Source: Dicyema japonicum (taxonomy: Eukaryota > Dicyemida > Rhombozoa > Dicyemidae). Taken from it: a stretch of 64,000 nucleotides of DNA. Both the position numbers and the translations under genes were made by a program. Numbering within the stretch: the stretch's first letter is position 1; each line of letters begins with the position of its first letter. Below, in pieces: positions 11,053 to 23,639 of this stretch. The DNA is taken from contig RDEW01000052.1 of NCBI GenBank assembly GCA_011109175.1, positions 186,001 through 250,000 on the forward strand, given 5' to 3'. The notes under the pieces are model-generated. The model was not told where the DNA came from. It saw nothing but the letters and a program-made list of their open reading frames with translations, and ran no database searches.

Positions 11053-12745
11053 TCACTCGATATGAATTGATTTTATTGCCGATTTATATAATTCTATATT
11101 GCACAAAATAACAACATTGTAATTCCTTCGAATAATCTCCGCATATAAATGGATCTTTTTCATATTAGATTGTAAGCACACATTCTCAATTTTCATAATA
11201 ATGTTATTAGAAATAAACATTTCCATAATTTCTGGTTCTATTATAAAATATGATATAACGATATCTGTTTGTAATTTCAGCGCATTCCCACATAACCCAT
11301 AGCCAAATTCGTTCATCTGTGTTCACGTTTAATAAATTTATCTTTGAAGTAATAGTTCTTAATATAGAAATTAGGAAATAACCTAATATCGTAATCAGGT
11401 TCGTCACGCCAAGTAAGATTTTTTATAAAAAGAGCAAATTTATTGAGAATCGGTTCACATGAATTCAAATCGCTAAAATCAGAATTCATAAAAATAGGTA
11501 AAAAATCATTTGGATCACTTAATATCTGGCAGATACAACTCAATATGGAATAGACTACGTCACTAGAACAGTTAGCGTGATCAATGTCCCTTTTCGATAA
11601 AACAACAAATTTACAATATAAAATTTATTAGACCATCAGTTCTTAGTAAATATCTGGAATTTGGGCATTTAGCAATATAATGGATAATTTTAATGACGGG
11701 AACTAATATATAATCGCAATCAGGAGGGGATACAGAATATCTTTCGAAAAAATAATAAATATAATAAATTCCACTATAATCTAAAAACAAATTCATATTT
11801 TTTCATTTTCGTCTAACAAATATATTTCAAATACCTAGAAGAACGCTCAACAAATCAAATTTGATAGCATCACTGAAGTCCTCTGTTTTAAAATGTTCAA
11901 CACATAACTAAAATTATTTTGTTATATGAACTTTGACAAGTCCTTCAGAATAAGCAACATAGGCTAGATGATCCATACTCATATTTTTTACGATTGATTT
12001 AAGATCAGTCGGAATACATTGATAATAGTGATGAGGTTTCATTAACATAATTGTAAGGGCAGGTAGCTAAAATAAGAATTAACAAACAAAAATTGATTTC
12101 TCCCACGGTTTAAAATCATTCAAAAGATAAATAAACGGCTAAAAATCAAATAACAGGTAATAATACATATACTTTATATATATTCGAAAAAATCTCAAGA
12201 AAAATATCAAAAATAAAACTATTTATGAAATATACACATACCAAATATTAGCATAAGAAATCGGTGGCTGTTTGACTATTCTCATTAAAATTTCCCTGAT
12301 GTAAAAATTTTAAAATACATTAATAGATTTTGAAAATCATAATCATAATCTACATACAGATGCACAAACTAAATATATATTTCTAAAATACTTTCAAAAA
12401 TGGTTTTAATAAATGATTCTTTTCTGTTGAAACAATCCTTCTTAGAGTAATATTTGATAAATTTGGATAAACTTGAATCATCTTAACAACGTCCTTAACT
12501 TCAACATCTTCACGAGTCAATTCAATGTAAAAAACGTCTTTCTGAACTACATCCGGAATCCTATATAAATTCGAATGTTGAAGAAATAAATCTTTCTCAT
12601 GTCGTGAAATCAAATATTTCAGTTCACTAAGTATTCTTTTAGAAAACATTTTTTTAGACTTGTTGTTTAATTTTGTATATTTTTGTTCATTAAAGTTTGC
12701 TCGAATATTATTAATGCATAACGCGTATAATGAAGGTGTTTCCAT
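11053..12745 (-). pseudogene. ZYG-11-like gene, short copy A (leucine-rich part deleted)
   Basis: Starts with METPSLYALC as in the intact copy at 39057-41413, but after residue ~110 it jumps into exon 4 (...NHLLKPFLK). This deletes 663 bp (199 codons plus introns 1-3) and keeps the reading frame. The downstream introns are all present at the same sizes: 12369-12391, 12296-12318, 12219-12241, 12139-12172, 12067-12087, 11908-11931, 11813-11834, 11590-11614, and so on. A run of six A's in place of seven just 3' of intron 10 (about 11800) shifts frame and hits TGA, so the copy is probably dead unless that base is an error. Confidence 0.7.
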
Positions 12746-13880
12746 TTAATAAGTTGAATATATTGTATGACCTATAAATTTTATTTATTTTTTTATTTGA
12801 ATTACCTAATTTTTAATAATATTTTTTTATGAAAAAAATAATTATTTGTACTCAGCAATGTTCTATTATTTATATATAATTGCGAAATCACCGTGAAGAT
12901 GACAGGAATGTTCCAATACCTTCTATGACTGATAAGCCAACCTTTCGATTTTAGATGGTGAAGTACTATTATCGCATAGTGGTACTCTCACTGACATGAA
13001 TGACCCTTCGAAACATACGAGAATTACATTCAGTGTGTCAGACCAACTAATTTCTCAGACTTCACGCAGAAATAATGGATATTACGCACGTCAAGAAGGG
13101 TGAGAATGCTAAAAACAGTGCAGGATCATTCTTCATTTTTAGTGCGATATAAGGGAGCCAAGAAAAATCTTGAACAATAATGTTAATTTTCATGTGAGGA
13201 AAGCAGATATCATTGATAGTCGTTTTTCGACATAGCACGTTATGATTATTTTACAAAAAATATTTTCCAATGTCAGAATTGGCAAATTTAGAAACATTAC
13301 TTTATATGGATGACTCGTTTACGTATTTTATATAAAATAAAATATACCATCTACATAAATCATTTGGTAAAATTTACCTTAATAGACTATCTGAAGTCTC
13401 TGAAGTATTTCTCAGATCGTTTATAGATCTACAGGAAACATCTGTTTTAATCATTCTTTTCATCTTCAAAATTAGGTTATAGTCGCTTCTAATGTCATAG
13501 AAGAGAGACAAATTTGTTCTCTCTAACGAAGGAAACAGATTGGGATATCTATGTTGTTGGTTGTTCTGAATCCTGTGCGATGTTATTGTTTTCTAAAAAA
13601 TTATTGATATTCGTCAGTTAATTATCTGCAACAACAGTAAGTTTTTTCTCGCATCTGCGAACTGGCATTTTTTCCGTGGTCATTTAAGGATCTTTCAAAC
13701 TCCCCAGACATCATAAGTCCTCTATTACTATTTTTAGACCTGATGATAAATTTTTATATTGATCCATAATGTGTTTATACTTGGTCATATTTCCCTGTGG
13801 ACAGTAAAAACCAAGTTCATAGTTAGTGGATACAGAATCGATCATTTTTAATTCATACACCTAATCCACTCTACTTTTAT
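12746..13880. other. Upstream flank of the ZYG-11-like gene, copy A
   Basis: The first 560 bp or so are shared with all gene copies (34548-35108, 37981-38541 and 41414-41974), so the promoter was probably duplicated with each gene. The rest (to 13880) is collinear with 41975-42575. No gene seen. Confidence 0.5.
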
Positions 13881-13889
13881 TGTTTTTAT

Positions 13890-14115
13890 TATAATTTGTT
13901 TTGTTTTAGTTCTTGAATTCTTGGTACGAATGAACCATGGAACGCGGTGCCGTGACTACGAAGGTTCTGTCACTCGACCGATATGTTCGTGTGTGGGGTC
14001 GTGGAAGGGGCATCGGTCCAAAATGAGGTCCCTGCTAGATCTGGTTGGGGCCACGTTATTAGTTAGTTTGTGTAACCTTGGTCTTTTTTGTTATTATTAT
14101 TACCTAATTAGTTCA
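13890..14115 (+). repeat. Repeat family X, inverted second copy in unit A
   Basis: Reads as the reverse complement of 8757-8960 with moderate divergence and ends in TTATTATTATTACC (about 14090-14104). A 78-codon frame over it (13921-14157) is not a gene: its end is the repeat tail. Confidence 0.65.
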
Positions 14116-14240
14116 GTTACTATTAGTGACATGGTGGACAGGTTGACATTAAAATAAAGTTGTCATAATTAAACGAATTTTTTACGATAATAAATATTCA
14201 AATTATTTTTCAGTATTTTTTAATTTCGCTATTTTACAAT

Positions 14241-14790
14241 TATGTGTGCTAAAATATTAGACTTTCTCTTCCCGGGGTCATCGTCGACATCCGTCTAGGA
14301 GCTTCTAAGAAGTCCAGAGGAATTCCCTGAGAAATTTCTTACCCCACCTACTCACTCTATTCAAAAAGAATCAGAAATGCAAGAACATCACTTCAGAGGT
14401 TAAACAATGCATTAAGGATAATGAGGTTACTGAAGTAATCGTACTTTCATTGGCTACAACAAATGGAAGTCAATGTCTTATGAACATCTATATTCTTCCT
14501 CCTGTCTCAAACACCAAGGGATATGAGATTCTAAATTTATAAGATTGACTATTTTTGATGAGATCATCATCTGTGGGGACCTGAATGTCAAGCATCCACT
14601 TTGGTTGTCTTCTAAACTCGCCAACAAAACAGAGAAATTACTATTTTCGCAAACAGACAATTTAACGATCTTAAACTATCTTTCCAAAAACACAAGGACT
14701 AGCCTTCTTCACCTGAAGTAACTCTTTTGTGCTTAAATGCATCGATGATTACATTGTTAGTCTAAAGCAATTCGTAATGTGGCAAACTGT
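14241..14790 (+). pseudogene. LINE endonuclease fragment, copy A
   Basis: Counterpart of 42913-43436, with extra indels that break it into short pieces. The GDLN-type segment is recognisable as CGDLNVKHPLWLSSKLAN at about 14574-14627, where the G of GDLN is kept (copy B has E there). Confidence 0.55.
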
Positions 14791-15059
14791 TATGAGGTTT
14801 CACTTTAGAAGACTACACCCAGACAGATGTCAATAGGATGATAAAATTCTACACTAAGATTTCATGCAAAAATTACAAAAAGTTGGATGGGTTCACAGTT
14901 ATCACGAAAGAAGCTGAAAGGGATGTCAGACATTTCTCGGAGTAGGAAGTGAGGGAATCATCTTTTCTCCAGAACATGTTCCAACTGCACGGATAACATC
15001 CTGTTGATTCTGTTAAATAATTGTAGATGGATGAATCACCTTCCTTACGGTTTTCTTAA

Positions 15060-16340
15060 ACTTTTCAGTTAACTAATACGTAACACCATTAAATTGAAAC
15101 CAGACTACATTCGCCCAATTCTCAAACCATGAAACCATAGGTAGGAATTAGCGTCATTTTGACCTGAGTCTCTACTCTGCTCAATATTACAAGGCGCCAA
15201 AGAGCAAGTTGTGATCAATCAGTGTATAAGAGATGTATATGGAATAATTTATTTGCAACATGGCTCGACGTTAAGAAGCATATGATTCAGTCGACCATGA
15301 GGAAATTTCTTGAAGAGTCTAACTACTAAATGGAGAGTAATCTTAAACTTAAACACGGAGAGGATTGGGACAGTTGAATTGAAGCATGGAGTACTGCAAA
15401 GGGACTTTGTCTCCCAAAATTATTTGCTTTTGATAGTTACCTGTCAGTGAACGTATTCAAAAAACATCTGAAGATACTTGCGGAGAAGAGATTGATGATT
15501 ATTTCGATGTTGTTTGTCTCAAGTGATAATATGAAAAGTCAACAACTAATCTTGATCCATGAATGAAGTGAAATGCCTGGATGGACAAGAAAGCTATCGG
15601 TAACTCTGTGTTTTAGAAGACAAATGACGTAATTTCATGAAACATAAAGTCTTGAACAATATTACTGAAAATATGAGAATGAGAACTCTAAACTTGTTGC
15701 ATACAAAACTCAATGCTGTAAGGCTGTTTAAAGCCATAAACGGTTAATATTGAACCAAATGAGTTTGAAAATATATATTCGGATGTTCGACGAGTCAAAG
15801 TATAAAATTCACCTGAAGCACGCAAACAAAGAGAGATTATTTATTACTTGAACTAAATTGGGGAGAGGCCTTACTTCGATTTCCATGAGAGTGAATGTAT
15901 GCTGTATCAGTTTCTGACTGATATGGATAGAAAATCAGATATTTCGCTAAGAAAGGATGGAATCTGCGAGGTCTTGAAGACACAGAAAACGCATATGACC
16001 ACGATTGATAGATTCCTATTTTTCAAGTAGAAGATGGATCTAACTCCAGTTAGGATGAAGACTATCAGAGAAAGTCAGGATAAATTCCTGATTGATTCCA
16101 TTGGGAAAAAGCTGCTAGAGTCTGTTCTGTTAAACATTTACGTTGATATAGCTGGATCTTCGAAGTGGTTAACCAGTAGAATTATTAGCCCGAGATCAGA
16201 GAGAATGTATTATTTGCTTCGGGAAATGAACTCGTTTTGTATACCAATGATTCTGTTTATGGTCAAAAAGTGAAAGAAATTATTGGACCACTTGGCTACA
16301 CGTTTTAGCAAAATTGTCAATAGTGATTACATGACCTGAT
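15060..16340 (+). pseudogene. R4/Dong-like LINE remnant, copy A
   Basis: Plus-strand pieces in order: IRPILKP (about 15105), an AYDSVDHEE motif-A remnant (about 15275), HGVLQRDF for motif B (about 15385), LDGQESYR (about 15580), a helical MRMRTLNLLHTKLNA segment, KERLFIT..TKLGRGLTSI (about 15825-15880), and a frame at 16034-16273 that fits the pre-finger region of R4-type elements. Heavily mutated. Confidence 0.5.
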
Positions 16341-16499
16341 AATAGGCTAAACAAAATATTAATTCTTTTTAAAGAAAACCATTCTTGATAGAGATTCAGA
16401 AATGACTGTATGGGGTTAGTGACTTGTCGACTTCCCGTAGCAGCAACTGCTCCAGCTTTCAATAAAAAATCCACGGAATTGTATTCCCTCCTTATATCA

Positions 16500-16770
16500 C
16501 TCTTCGCTTTCTATAGTTTCGTCTCATTGACCACCAGAGGCTCTAGTAAGTAGTGCTAGTTCATTATTCTTTGTCCCTAAGGATTGGACATTCACTAGAA
16601 CTACCTTGCTTTTTCAAGGTCGCTATCTCCATTAAATCCACCTGCGGAATCGAGCACATATGGTTTAGTTGTGACATAATCTACGATATTTCCGTATATA
16701 CCTTCTTTGATAGATTGGATGGGACTTGATTGAACGTAACTGTCTGTTTTTAACGTTCTCCCAATATGTC
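16500..16770 (-). pseudogene. Start of a LINE endonuclease ORF, minus strand, copy A
   Basis: The minus frame reads VVLVNVQSLGTKNELALLTRA (about 16615-16553), like the 'N-x-R-S-L-x-N-K-x-x-E-L' opening of LINE endonuclease domains. Copy B (45249-45443) lacks about 60 bp of this stretch. Only a short piece remains. Confidence 0.35.
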
Positions 16771-16774
16771 ACAC

Positions 16775-17630
16775 AGGCGAAGCGATTACTATGGGCAGCA
16801 CGTTACATTAACCTTGAACTTAGATTAACCTCAATTAATTTCATTATTGATTTATTAACTACAAAAAATTAATTTAAGTAAAAAAAAATTTCAGTTATAA
16901 TAATATTAGTGAGCGTTTCCGAGGACAAAGGCTATGCCCATTTGTTGCTTCATCCAGACCGCTTCCCGTCTTTCTTTAGATAGCCTAATTCCCCCCGATT
17001 TCCCTCAGGAACGTGGAGGGATTCCTCCCTCAGCAACATGCTTTTTAAATGCCATCAATACTTAAACGAAAGCAGTCTCCGATTACAAAATATTTTTTTA
17101 TCTTAATTTTCTCATCAAAATAGGTTCGATCCAGCAGACTGCGCCGAAGTGAGCATCACTGAGTTAGAAAAAGAATCCACACAAGTTCAGTCCCATACTA
17201 GCAATTTTCTCTCAGAGAACTGAAAGAATGTTAGCCCATCCGGCCTTTTCCCGTCTCCGAAAATAATTTAAGTAACTATTTTAGTCTAGCCATTTCTACA
17301 GTCGATATTTCTCTTTTGATTTATTATCTACTAAATTAAAAAATTTAAAAAAACCTTAACGTATTATTGGATAAAATATTAATATTTTTGCAGCGAGATA
17401 ATATTGACAGTCAACTTTTCCAGTCGCAACCAAGGATTTGTTCCAATATCTTTTTAACTCAAATTATTTATTATTGTTTTTAAATCATATTTATCTCCCA
17501 CACAAAAAATTATACTTACTATTATAGACATGGATTTCCTGTTCATGCCTTGTAATAACTCGAATCTTATTCAATCAGTTTGATTTCGAAGTTGAATCTT
17601 GTCGTATTCGGTATTAAATCGTCTGACGGG
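16775..17630. other. Unit segment left of the repeat start, no gene
   Basis: Collinear with 45450-46290 in B. A GC-richer stretch at 16910-17045 (CCAGACCGCTTCCCG and CCCCCGATTTCCCTCAGGA) may be a further dispersed repeat. No conserved frame. Confidence 0.4.
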
Positions 17631-18399
17631 AATTATCTGCATATATATTTTAAACTGAATTACGTGTCAATAGATTCTGGAGTCGAACAATTAACTGAAT
17701 CCTCCATTTGCTATGGAATAACACACTCATCACTTAAACTATCTAAGATATAATATGATATATATGTAAACCCATGAAATATTGAGTTTTTTCTCTTTAT
17801 TCCTCGATATCTTTCGAAAGGAATTTCGTTAGAAAATGAATGGGCAGAAATGTTATTACGTACACAGCATTTTCTAGCTTATCAAGCCACTTTTTTTCAC
17901 TGATATGCAGCACTTTCTCGTTATCGTTTGATTGAATCGTTCGACGATCCCTTGTGCCCGAGGATAGTTAGGCTTGCCGTGAATTCGCTTTTGAAATCAG
18001 CGCAAAGTTTAGTTATTTCTTGATTTTTGAATTCAGACCCATTGTCTGATTGAAGAAATTTGCATGGTCCATTCAGGTAAAACCATGATCTTAGATTTCA
18101 CACACTTCTTTTCCAGACTTATTAAGAGTTGCTTGACAAACGCGAATCTAAAAAATTGTTTTAAAAAGCCAACCTACTATATATAAAATCAATTTGAAAC
18201 TTGGATTCACTGTTGAAATTTTTTTCAGATGTCTGAAAACGTTCATTTGGACAAGAAGCTAACACAATGTGATTTATATCTCCAATCTACAATATAAAGG
18301 AATCTTACTTTTAAAGGACGCGAAAATTTTTAAACTTCACAATTTCAAATGACTTTTGTGATAATCTCATTCTTGACAGTGAAGTAGTTTGTCGACATT

Positions 18400-19650
18400 C
18401 AAACTCATTTTATTTACTTCTCCGTGTGAAAGTTCGTGTAATGATTTCGCCAGGAGCTCCATTTCGGATTTATTCTCCAGGGATATGACTAACTTGCGAT
18501 AAGTGATTAAGATCTGTACATTCATTGCAGATTTACAATACCTTTCATTGATTAAAGAAAAATTCTCTAACTTCTTGACAGTGCCTCGGAAGATTTTTGG
18601 GAAAATTGCTATGCAAGACATCTTTTAAATTTCCATCCAGGTACAAACATAGAGTCTATTCAGATTTATTTCACGCAGTCTTTCACAAAACCCTTGTAAG
18701 AACCCATTACAACAAAATAATCCAAGCTAAATATCACCTTTGGTCGGAGGTGAATAGAGTGGATGTTGATTTTGGAGCCGATACCAAGAGACGGCGCGCT
18801 ATCAATCGTGGATACAATCCACTTTTTTCTGTGCGAGTAAGACTGCTTCTTTTTCAATTATGATATCGTCAGCATAAGAAAGCAGTAAGAAGTTCTTTTC
18901 AATACCTGCTGGCAGGTCGTGAAGGAAAAGATTGAATAGAGTGGGGGACAAAGGGGATCCTTGGGGCACTCCGTTTGGCAGTAAACGTGATGACTTCCCA
19001 CGTGTTCCAGATAAGTTTTGGCGAATTTTTTAAATAAAGATTTTTCCAATTAAATGTTTCTTCGGTACAGAGTCAAATTCCTTGTTGATGTCAATCGAGA
19101 CAATTGTTATCCGCAATCTTTTGGGGTAGTGTTGAAACTATTCACAATGCGTTGATAAGAGAGTCGTGGTTGATCTTACAGAACGGAATCCGTGTTGGAA
19201 ATTCGGTTGAGTTAGGGAAGGGGTAAATTCAAATAAGATCAACTTTTTCAACACTTTTGATATAGTTGAGGTCAATGATATTGGTCTATATGAACTGAGA
19301 TCATTTTTTGCTTTTCCGGCCTTATGAGTTGGAGTGATGAGCGAGTTCTTCTATATTTGGGAGATAGTGTACCAGTTAACGGACAGAAAAAAATTTCTGT
19401 AAGGTAGCTAATTGAGTATTTACTAAGGTGTTCTGGGTGATGTGAAGATAGTTTGTCTTGACCGCAGACCCGTGAGTTCTTTAATCCGGCGATAACCTCT
19501 GAGACCTGCTTGTCAGGTATTAGTTCTTGGTAATGTACATTTTTCGGTTTGCGGACACGTACTTGATATCCAGTTCATAAGAAAATTTCTTGAAGGTGAT
19601 CGCAGAGTAGTGTTTCATTAGTAGATTAGCGTGTATATGACAAATATGTT
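18400..19650 (-). pseudogene. LINE reverse transcriptase remnant RT-1, copy B
   Basis: Same element as at 780-2010. This copy keeps the 14 bases lost in A and C, so palm motif B reads PNGVPQGSPLSPTLFN at 18930-18978, just upstream of SYADDIII (18862-18876). Frame breaks elsewhere still make it non-functional. It shows what the element encoded before decay and is the best copy for classifying it. Confidence 0.75.
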
Positions 19651-20154
19651 CTGGAGAACGGTTACAGGATAATTGTTGTTCGTAAATTTAATTAAAAATA
19701 TGAATTTTTGAAAATTTTTTAATGGATATTTAAATATATAAATTTTAATTATTTAATTAACGAATGGCTCTAGTGAGATTATCTCAAGAAAAATTAAATC
19801 TGTAACAATTTAAACGTAGCAGGAAACATTAGTCAACTTGAAGTATTTCAGCTTAAGAAACTCTCTACAAATTTATTTTCGACGAGGAAAAAGCAATATT
19901 TGAAGTATTTCGGGATTGTTAGGGAACTGATAGAGCCTGTTATCTCAAATTGTGTATTTTGTTAAGTAATTTTTGCTTATTATTTTCACAGGAAAGAAAT
20001 TAATGCCTTTAACACCGATCTTTGCAAGAAGACTAAGGGATCGCTATATTGCTCAATGAACCTAAGGAGATACTCCGAAATAAATGATGGATATTCATTG
20101 TATGATTTACTGGAACATTTGGATGAAGAAGAAAAAATATGACTTGACGGAATT

Positions 20155-20370
20155 AAAGTTTTTTTGTTTGTTCTGTCTGTTCCTCCTCTTCCCTTCCTAT
20201 ATACTATACTGGCGTCATAGTATTCACCTTGCGCCCAGTGCCAGGTGGCACAAAAAAAGGATCAATTGCTCTCTCTCACTCTATTGGAGGGGTTTCAACA
20301 ACTGTAAGGAATGAATGTCTTTTACCTTTTATGCGGGTTCCTGATTTCCTCTGACAGATCTGCGAACTCC
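20155..20370. repeat. Repeat family Y, copy in unit B
   Basis: Unit-B counterpart of the repeat at 2505-2720, with the same core words and small indels. Confidence 0.6.
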
Positions 20371-22679
20371 TGATTGTCGATTGATTGTAAGGTTTCTCCA
20401 ACAAAGTTCACTGAATTTTTAACTTTTTGAGAATCAGAAATATAGATGATTCCATGTTCTGAAAAACAGCTTTTTAAAGTTTCAAGTCAATGTGCGACGG
20501 GTAAATCGTAATTTAAGTTAGTTTTGGCACTTTTAAGTTCGACCTTATTGCAATATCTGACCTGTATGAAACATTTGAATATAGCTCTGATGAATGCAAT
20601 TTTAATTGACACTGACAATTTATCTTATGTTTTTCAAATTTGACTACGTCGTGGCATGAAGCGATTTGATGAAAGATTTCTCTTCCTATTGATATTACAA
20701 AAAAGAGTAATCCTACAGTTAATTGATCACAAATTTGTCTATTTTTTTATTAAACAGAAAACTCATTAAATTCACAAGTTGCTTAAAATAGTAGAATAAT
20801 TAAATAATATATGAAATTCACATCAAAGAGGAATTAGCATGTCAAGATTATGCTGTGAATCATCTTGATTACTTAAAAGAACAAAATCGACCACTATACT
20901 CAGAGATCTGTCCACATGGTCCATATTGCTTATTCGAACTAGAAACTTTCAGTTAAACAATATTTTAAGAATTGAATTTTTTGATCACTTAACTTTAGCC
21001 ACATTAATCCTAACAACAAATCTTCAAAATTTTGCTTTTTCTAATTTGAAAACTAACCTACGTGGTATTTAACGCAATTTCACTCCATCACATGAAAAAT
21101 TCCGAAATGCAAAATTCGAAATCAATCGAGACAATTGTTATCCGCAATCTTCTGCTGTTTTGTCACACATTATATTATAGGATTTATCAAATAGTGTTGA
21201 AGGCTGCTATCAAAGTGTTTTCGATAAATATTTTGCTAATTCATTGTTTGCTTATCTTCTACACTATTCTGACTAATCAATATATTCAAAATATATCAAT
21301 TTGTCATTCAATACTGAGTATTTCTATATGCGAATTTATTGCATTTATTCACTATTTTATTCAATTTTTTTATTTTGACATCTCAAGACTACGTTAACAC
21401 CAAATACGTGCTCTAGATGAGTTCCATCAAAGTCCTTATCTTCATCCTGTCTACTATCCGGACCGATATTTAATACATTCTCAGCAGTTTATAAAATCTG
21501 AACTTCCTCTTCGACATTTCCTCAATCTTCCTCATATTCGTCTAAATAAATGATATGAAAATTCAAATGACCACGATAACTCAAACTAACTTCTCAAGTA
21601 ACAAGCTCGAATTGAGACTTTTGACTGGGGTTCACAAAAAACCTCAATCATCATGCTTTGTTTCCTTTAACTGTTGAAGACTCACACTTGTCTTCGATCC
21701 AACTGTTGAAGACTTTTTTAGAATTTTGTGGCCAACAATGAACAAAAAAAAGACTTTTTTAAGTTTTAATAAAATAAAATATATTTGCTTTAATAATACT
21801 TGCTTTGTACTTTTTTATTGACGAACTTAGAAAAAATCATGTTATTCCTTTTATAGTTTCCTCTTCCCAAGCGAGAGAAGACTAAATTTTAAACTAGTAG
21901 GAAAAAGTCTATTGGCGATGCTATTTCAGTTAAAGTTTAATATTTTATGGACACTTTTCGTTTTTATTTGTCATCATAAGAATCGTTCTGGTTTTATTCT
22001 TATATGGATGCGACAATCTCTTCTGGAAAAGAAAATTAAGAACAAACGACTCCCTTTCACGTTTGTTTTCGGATGTAATCCAGCGCGAAGTTAAACGAGG
22101 ACCAAGAAAAACTAATGTGAAGAAAATATTGGTGACTTTCCCAATGATTTGCCATCGTATGTCAAATTATCGTGTAATGACTTGTTCATGAAAGAGTCGT
22201 TGTAGAACGATCTGTTCTGTAGCCATGTTGAAATTCAGGCAGTGGTAGAACAAGGGAGATTAACATTAATACAAGCTTCTCCATCACTCTTGTTCTTGAA
22301 GTTTTAAATAAATAAATCTCAGCTTAAACGGAACTAACGTAATTTAAGATGTAAAGAACATTTATACTGTATAATTCAAGGCATCGAAGATGTTCTTAAG
22401 TAATTTTCTTTTTGCTTGAGTATAAATATTTAGAGATTTCGTTACTGAGCGATTAGTAACTAATTACGTAGTTAATCGATTCCAAGCAGCAACGTAGATA
22501 TTTTGAATCTTCGACCGAAATAAAGAAGAGCGAGATTCTAACTTGGGACCATCTGAATTCGGCCAGGCACTCACTAACTGATTCAACAATTGAAACGTGT
22601 AATTTTTAAATATTTTATTTAATTTTAAATTTATAATGCGATTAAAATTAAATAAAATCACAATAAATATAAAAAATAA

Positions 22680-23542
22680 ATGTGTCATTTAGGTTTCCTT
22701 AATGTTGAACTAATTTTAGTTTTTTTATTATTTTTTATCACGTTGGCCATGCAATGTGGAAAAGATAATGGAAGCTCAATCCAACTTATAAAAAATGGAT
22801 TTCTTACGAGGATTGCCTTTCTCAATAATAATGTAACAGCTATCCTCAGTGGTATAATATCTATCATTGTTTTGGAGGTTAATTTTATTATTTATTAGAA
22901 ATCAATTTTTACACTGACAAAAAATAGATTTGTCGTTTATAAACAGCCAAACGATTATGTAGCGACTTTGTCAGAGGATATATACAAGCTTACGTTTATT
23001 TATGCCCAGGTGGATGAATCGGTTAAAATAACACAAATTTCAGTTTCAGTTAATTATACCGGTAAATATGTGATCTATATAGATTTGAAAAAGAATTCAA
23101 CTATGAACCAGAAATTTGGCATAAAATTGGTGAATATTTCAGTTGTTACAAAATCAGGCTTAAAAAAAGCAACGTGGTGTTATTTATGTTCAATCTAAAG
23201 TTACAGTTATTCAGAAATGACAAAATCTTAGATTTAATTGGGTCAGGTTAGTTCGATGAATAATGATTAGCAAATGAATGCAAATCGAACATACAAAAGA
23301 AGTCTATAATGTCGACCATAGGTCGTATAGTGAATGGCAAAAATTATTCATCGGACAGTCAAAAAAAGAGGGTATACATGTCGACAATCCGTCGGATATC
23401 GAATGGAGCAAAATATAAATCATACAGTTTTTCTAGTGCCAACAGACCGATGATTTTAGGCTGCGTAATTTCAGCATTTTTTGTCATTTCGTTAATTGCA
23501 TATTTTAAAGTGAAACGAATAGAGAGAGAGATCACTACTTAA
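22680..23542 (+). CDS. Putative single-pass membrane glycoprotein with tiny introns
   Basis: Exons 22680-22692, 22720-22877, 22899-23187, 23232-23246 and 23271-23542 join to 747 nt (248 residues) with no stop. The GT..AG introns are 27, 21, 44 and 24 nt. Two parts are uncertain: the 27-nt intron is a multiple of three and could be retained, and the 15-nt exon could be skipped (one 83-nt intron), with frame kept either way. The product starts with a hydrophobic leader (FLLFFITLAMQC). It then has a lumenal or extracellular region with N-glycosylation sequons (NVT, NYT, NST, NIS), and one membrane span near the end (PMILGCVISAFFVISLIAYF) followed by a short basic tail: a type I topology. No family recognised. 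Copies in A and C are broken, which makes this open copy notable. Confidence 0.6.
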
Positions 23543-23639
23543 TTTCAATTCCCTTAAATTAATAATAAATTTATTAATTTTTTATGTCAAATATTAAGAC
23601 AATCTGTCTTTAACGTGTGAACACAGAGGATCAACTTTA

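Larger units (their letters stand above)
1..17630. repeat. Composite tandem unit, copy A (5' part cut by window edge)
   Basis: Position 1 aligns with 17631 and 46291, where the same sequence restarts (a run containing ATATATATTTTAAACTGAATT). Order inside: RT-1, repeat Y, unknown gene fragment, membrane-protein pseudogene, RT-2, RT-3, repeat X, LINE N-terminal block, short ZYG-11-like pseudogene, inverted repeat X, LINE endonuclease and R4-like remnants. Private features are a truncated SINE at 4924-5138 and several deletions against B and C: 1.7 kb near 4240, about 0.3 kb near 7895, 0.5 kb near 8012, 0.5 kb near 8553 and 0.2 kb near 9958. The start is the window edge, not a biological boundary. 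Confidence 0.85.

Noticed and set aside
13921-14157. 78-codon plus frame starting MVRMNHGTRCRDYEG
   Set aside because: It covers repeat X and ends in its trinucleotide tail; the unit-B counterpart is not open.
16034-16273. Resemblance of YVDIAGSSKWL to a retroviral-type integrase core
   Set aside because: The neighbouring pieces (RLFIT..LGRGL before, the C-x2-C..H-x4-C pattern after, clearer in B) fit the C-terminal region of an R4/Dong-like LINE better.
22008-22191. A 54-codon plus reading (ending NYRVMTCS) if a 19-nt GT..AG stretch at 22065-22083 is removed
   Set aside because: The intron would be 19 nt in A and B and 18 nt in C, shorter than all others, and the upstream part is not open in C. 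Kept only as a remote possibility.
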